This document shows positions 60,701 to 64,000 of a stretch of DNA of 64,000 nucleotides, in pieces. Position 1 is the first letter of the stretch, and each line of letters begins with the position of its first letter. A program made the position numbers and the translations under genes. The notes under the pieces were generated by a model. That model had not been told where the DNA came from. It did no database searches and was given only the letters and a program-made list of their open reading frames with translations. This DNA comes from Tilletiopsis washingtonensis (Eukaryota; Basidiomycota; Exobasidiomycetes; Entylomatales), in contig NW_020312009.1 in NCBI RefSeq assembly GCF_003144115.1, positions 88,168 to 152,167 on the forward strand, given 5' to 3'.

Positions 60701-61889
60701 TTCTTGGTGGAGAGAATCATGATGCCGGACGTGAGGCGGTCCAGACGGTTGGCCGCTGGAAGCAGAGCAGGCCGTCAGTGTACTGAGGGCGGCGTGAGAA
60801 GAGGACAAGACGCACTGTAGATCGTCGGCACGTTGAGCGTGCTCGAGAGCATCTCGATGAGCTGGAGAAGAGAGAGCGTCGTCAGCTTGCCTCCTTTTGT
60901 CGCTGTGCGGCCTTCGTGTAGGCGGTTGGGGGCACTCACTGTGTGTCGCATGTACCGTCCAGCGGGGTGGATCGGAATGCTGCCGGGCTGTGCAGCACGC
61001 GAGATAGATGAGCTCTGAGGCCTGAGGCAGGCCTTCTTCCGCCGTGGCGAGGTCGTGCGCGCACCTTGACAATCACCAGTCTTCCCTCCTCCTTGTCCTC
61101 GTAGATGATGCGAATGGGATCTGCCGTCACGGGCGGCTCATGGCGGTGCACCGTGTTGCTGCAACGCACGGAGAAGGCCGCATCAGCAGCATGTTCCTGC
61201 ACTGTGCAGACGGAGACAGCGGACGGCCAACGCACACCATGTAGTCGTTGTGCTGCACGACGTAGTCTGGCTGCACGGCGTGGCCGTTGATGGTGCACAG
61301 TCCTGCGTTGAAGACCGTCAGCCCTGGGCAGTGTGCTGCCTTTCTCTCTGTCTGCATCCATGCCCTCACCGGTGTGGATCGCCCATGTCTACAGCCACGC
61401 ATGTCGCGGTTCGTCAGTCGGGCGGTGCTGAAAGGAGGAGGAGGAGGCAAGCATGACTCTGACTGACGTAGTACTCTCTCGTGCGATCCCTGAACTCGGT
61501 GACGAAGATCTCCAGCAGCTGCCGCCCCTCCCATCGGCGCTTGACGCTGTTCTTGTACGCGAACCTGAGCGGCATGAGCAGCAGAGCAGCATTGCCGGCA
61601 GAGCGGGGGGGAGCGCAGCGAGCGCAAGTCAGAGGCAGGGCAGGGGCGCGTGGGAAAAGGGCGAAGGACGCGTCAGCAGAGGCTCGCGCCACGTGGGAGC
61701 GCGTCTCTCTCTCCCCGCTGCGGGCGAGGACGCACCAGTAGGGAGCTTCGGTGCGTAGCTGGGTGCTGGAAGAGCCTACAGAGCAGCCTGGGCGTCAGTA
61801 TAGGCAGTCTGGGGTGGCTTACGCGGGCGCCAGATGGGCGATGAGACGCAAGAGCACTGACTGTCGCGTGAAGATGCGAGAGATGCCAT
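57772..61889 (-). CDS. Fusion: RluA-type tRNA pseudouridine synthase (Pus9-like) plus THUMP RNA methyltransferase
   Basis: Twelve exons (61823-61889, 61736-61775, 61468-61564, 61370-61388, 61236-61302, 61065-61158, 60940-60987, 60816-60861, 60614-60755, 60460-60538, 59909-60390, 57772-59842) join in phase to 1083 residues. Residues 1-430 form a Pus8/Pus9-type synthase: [72 protein letters not shown] (catalytic Asp), [26 protein letters not shown] and [18 protein letters not shown]. After a 95-residue linker, residues 530-1083 form a THUMP domain ([20 protein letters not shown]) and a class I methyltransferase ([14 protein letters not shown], then [11 protein letters not shown]) of the Trm14/THUMPD3 tRNA guanosine-N2 type. 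No stop, start codon or splice signal separates the halves. The first two exons are the least certain. Confidence 0.88.
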
Positions 61890-62283
61890 GGCGTTTGATG
61901 CTGCAGCACGTCTGCTTGCGCTCCGGCGTGCCAGCCCAGCCCCCTCTATCTGCGCCCTCCTCGCTCCTTGATGCCTCTCTCGCGATTATGAGCTGTTCAG
62001 CTGCCCCTCTCGAAGCGACGTGAAGCGGCTGATCGATGTTGAAGAGAGAGGAGTCGAATCGCGGGCTGCCGCCGCGCGAAGAAGGCGCGCCGCGTGCAGG
62101 TGGAGCGAGGCAGTGCGTGGGTGCTCCCACGGTAGACGTGCACGTGATGCCACGCGCGGCGCCCGGCCGGCGGCAGCGGTGTTGCTCTCGCTCGCTGCGC
62201 ACCCGCACGGCAGCGGCAGCGGCACGCACGCGCCCTGCTTGCCTTCGCTCCTCCACCTCCCAGCGTCCCCAGCGTCGCCGAGC
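61890..62283. promoter_or_regulatory. Divergent intergenic region, PUS-MTase fusion / CENP-N-like gene
   Basis: These 394 bases lie between divergent starts and should hold both promoters. No repeat or gene is visible. Confidence 0.45.
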
Positions 62284-64000
62284 ATGGCGCCCCACGCCTC
62301 CTCCTCCTCCTCCGCAAGCGGCAGCAGCGAGGCCTCGTCGTCGCGCGCGGCACTCCTGGCGCTGCCCGACGCCACGCTGCAGGCGCCCTCTGCGCCGCTG
62401 CGGCGCCTGCTGCACCAGCTCAGCAAGGCCTCGCTCATCGCCCTCGTGCTGCACTGGCTCGCCTCTTCTTCTCCCTCCATCGCGCCTCCCTCTCTCTCCC
62501 GTCGGCATGCCTCCACCTCTGCGACGTCGACCTTTCTCGAGCTGCACGAGTCGCGCCGCGCCTCGAGCGTCGCGCAGCTGCGCCAGCTGTGGCACGGCCC
62601 CATGCGCGCGCCGGGCATCGCAAAGGCGCGCGCCGTCGAGCGCGTGCTCGACGTCGACTGGCCACACGGCCTCACGCTGCACATGTGCCACATGCTCGCG
62701 TGCGAAGCCATGCGCCTGGCGCCGGGCGCGCGCACCTGGAGCGTGGCGCGCCTCGAGTTTGACGACGCACAGGGTGAGTGGGGCCCAGCCCGCATGTTGC
62801 TGGCTGCGCAGAGAGAGACGAGGCAGGCCAGGAGGCTGACGCAGCATGCCATGCGCCCAACAGTGCCGAGCTCCTTCCTGCAGCTCTCGCCGCAGACGCT
62901 GCAGGCTCGCCTCTCCAAGGAGCTGAGCAACTACTTCACGCACCACGTGCACCTCGCCGACGCTTCTCCGCTCCTCTCATCCGAGAGCAAGGCCGCGCAC
63001 TCCTCGGCCGACACATCTCTCGCCGCCCTCGACGACCCGCTCGCCGTCTTTACGCACCTGCGCATCGTCCTGCCCGCCTCGGCCTCCGACGTCTGCGCCG
63101 GCCTGTCCTTGCTGCACATTCCCGGCACGCGCTGGCTCCTCCACAGCGGCACGCTCGGCCGCAGCGCCGGTCCCAGCGCGCGCCAGATCTGTCTCGGCGC
63201 CTTTGCGCATGCCGCACACGCCAGCGGCGTCACGGGCGCCGGCGACGAGCTGGGCGAGCTGCGCGGGCGCGACGCCCTCGCGCTGCGCGCCGCACTGCTG
63301 GCGGGCGAGCGCGCGCTGCGCGGCGTGGCCGGCGGAGGCGCGGCGCGCGCCATGGCGCGCGCAGAGGAGGAAGGACCGCTGTGCCAGCCGGCGAAGCGCA
63401 CGAGACTGGCGCTGATTGGCAACGAGGCGGCGCTGCCTGTCGAGGAGGCCCAGGAGGAACAGGAGCCAAGCAAGGCACACAAGCGCAGGAAGCACGCGAT
63501 GCAGCGCGCCGAGCAAGCGAGGAGGGAAGTGAGGGAGCTCTTTGGAGAGGCATGCGAGGTGATTGAGCGTGTCGACTACGAAGTGAGTGCCCCCCCACCT
63601 CTTGGCATCCCTTCCTCTCCCCCCCAAGCAGGGCCCGAATGCTGATGTTTGCCCATGCCTCGCCAATCGCGCGCGCGCCAGCTGCATCTCCCACTCCCCG
63701 CTCACGGCGCCTATCGCGCCGTCGCTGCGCCGCGCGAAGCGGTGCGCCTGCGCCTGAGCGGCGCGCATCTGCTCGCCGGCCTGCGCGCCGTCGTGCTGCA
63801 CGCTCAGGAGCGCGACGTGCCCGCCGACGCCGCCGCCGATGCCGATGCGGACGGCGAGGCGGATGCCGCGGCGCAGCCGCAGGCGAGGGCACAGCGACAA
63901 GAGGCAGAGGCCAAGGCGCCGGTGCAGAGGCTCGGCTTGCCCGCCTGGCTGACGGAAGTGAGAGGTAGTCGCATCGTTGTCAGGCCGACGGAACGCGACT
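62284..64000 (+). CDS. CHL4: CENP-N/Chl4/Mis15-like inner kinetochore protein (3' cut by window)
   Basis: CENP-N/Chl4 binds CENP-A nucleosomes and partners with CENP-L/Iml3 in the constitutive centromere network. Exons 62284-62773, 62864-63582 and 63682 to the window end are in phase, giving at least 509 residues. LRRLLHQLSKASLIALVLHW matches the family's N-terminal pyrin-like motif (L-x-x-L-S-K-x-S-L). Further matches are LRQLWHGPMRAPGIAKARAV, RVLDVDWPHGLTLHMCHMLA, SFLQLSPQTLQARLSKELSN and YFTHHVHL. A basic/acidic insert (PAKRTRLALIGN, KAHKRRKHAMQRAEQARREV) interrupts the middle. The frame is still open at the window edge after VRGSRIVVRPTERD. Family assignment is from motif resemblance, not a search. 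Confidence 0.68.

Overview
The window is nuclear DNA of a GC-rich (roughly two thirds G+C by eye), intron-rich fungus. Nearly every gene is split by short introns, mostly 45-90 bases, with GTGAGT or GTGCGT donors, a CTGAC-like branch site close to the 3' end and a CAG acceptor. Together with a DASH/Spc34-like protein, a Ste20-type PAK kinase and a Bli-3-type protein this suggests a basidiomycete, perhaps a smut-related (Ustilaginomycotina) or red-yeast lineage. The sequence alone does not settle which. I rebuilt exons by hand and accepted a model only when all exons joined in phase to one stop codon.

Layout. 0-12.5 kb: the end of an unidentified gene, a cytochrome b5-domain protein (-), a PIF1 helicase (+), a long eIF4G (-) and EMC3 (+). 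12.5-27.5 kb: a secreted GH5 exo-1,3-beta-glucanase (-), a Bli-3-like flavin-fold protein (+), AMP deaminase (+), a P-loop kinase (-), the mismatch-repair endonuclease PMS1 (+) and 3-hydroxyacyl-CoA dehydrogenase (-). 27.5-37.8 kb: a possible small secreted protein (+), a Ste20/PAK kinase (-), the checkpoint-clamp protein Rad9 (-) and a tiny Myb-domain protein (-). 37.8-48.5 kb: a PNPOx/ferredoxin-reductase fusion (+), tRNA-splicing endonuclease Sen2 (-), an acidic protein of unknown function (+), mitochondrial ribosome recycling factor (-) and the mitochondrial NAD(H) kinase Pos5 (+). 49-57.7 kb: a divergent H4/H3 pair, a GHITM-type Bax-inhibitor-family protein (+), a Ran-like GTPase with degenerate nucleotide motifs (+), an Spc34-like DASH subunit (-) and Lsm4 (+). 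57.7-64 kb: a pseudouridine synthase fused to a THUMP methyltransferase (-), and a CENP-N/Chl4-like kinetochore protein (+) cut off by the window end.

The genes are mostly housekeeping and lie in compact divergent or convergent pairs, some sharing a theme (RRF/POS5 mitochondrial, H4/H3). I see no transposon, rRNA, tRNA, CRISPR array or secondary-metabolite cluster. The most unusual items are: the in-frame pseudouridine synthase-THUMP methyltransferase fusion; the Ran-like protein lacking canonical G1, G3 and G4 residues, with poly-C runs in three of its four introns; a set of microexons of 10-22 bases; a histone H3 start codon split by an intron; and a probable GC-AG intron inside a Myb domain.
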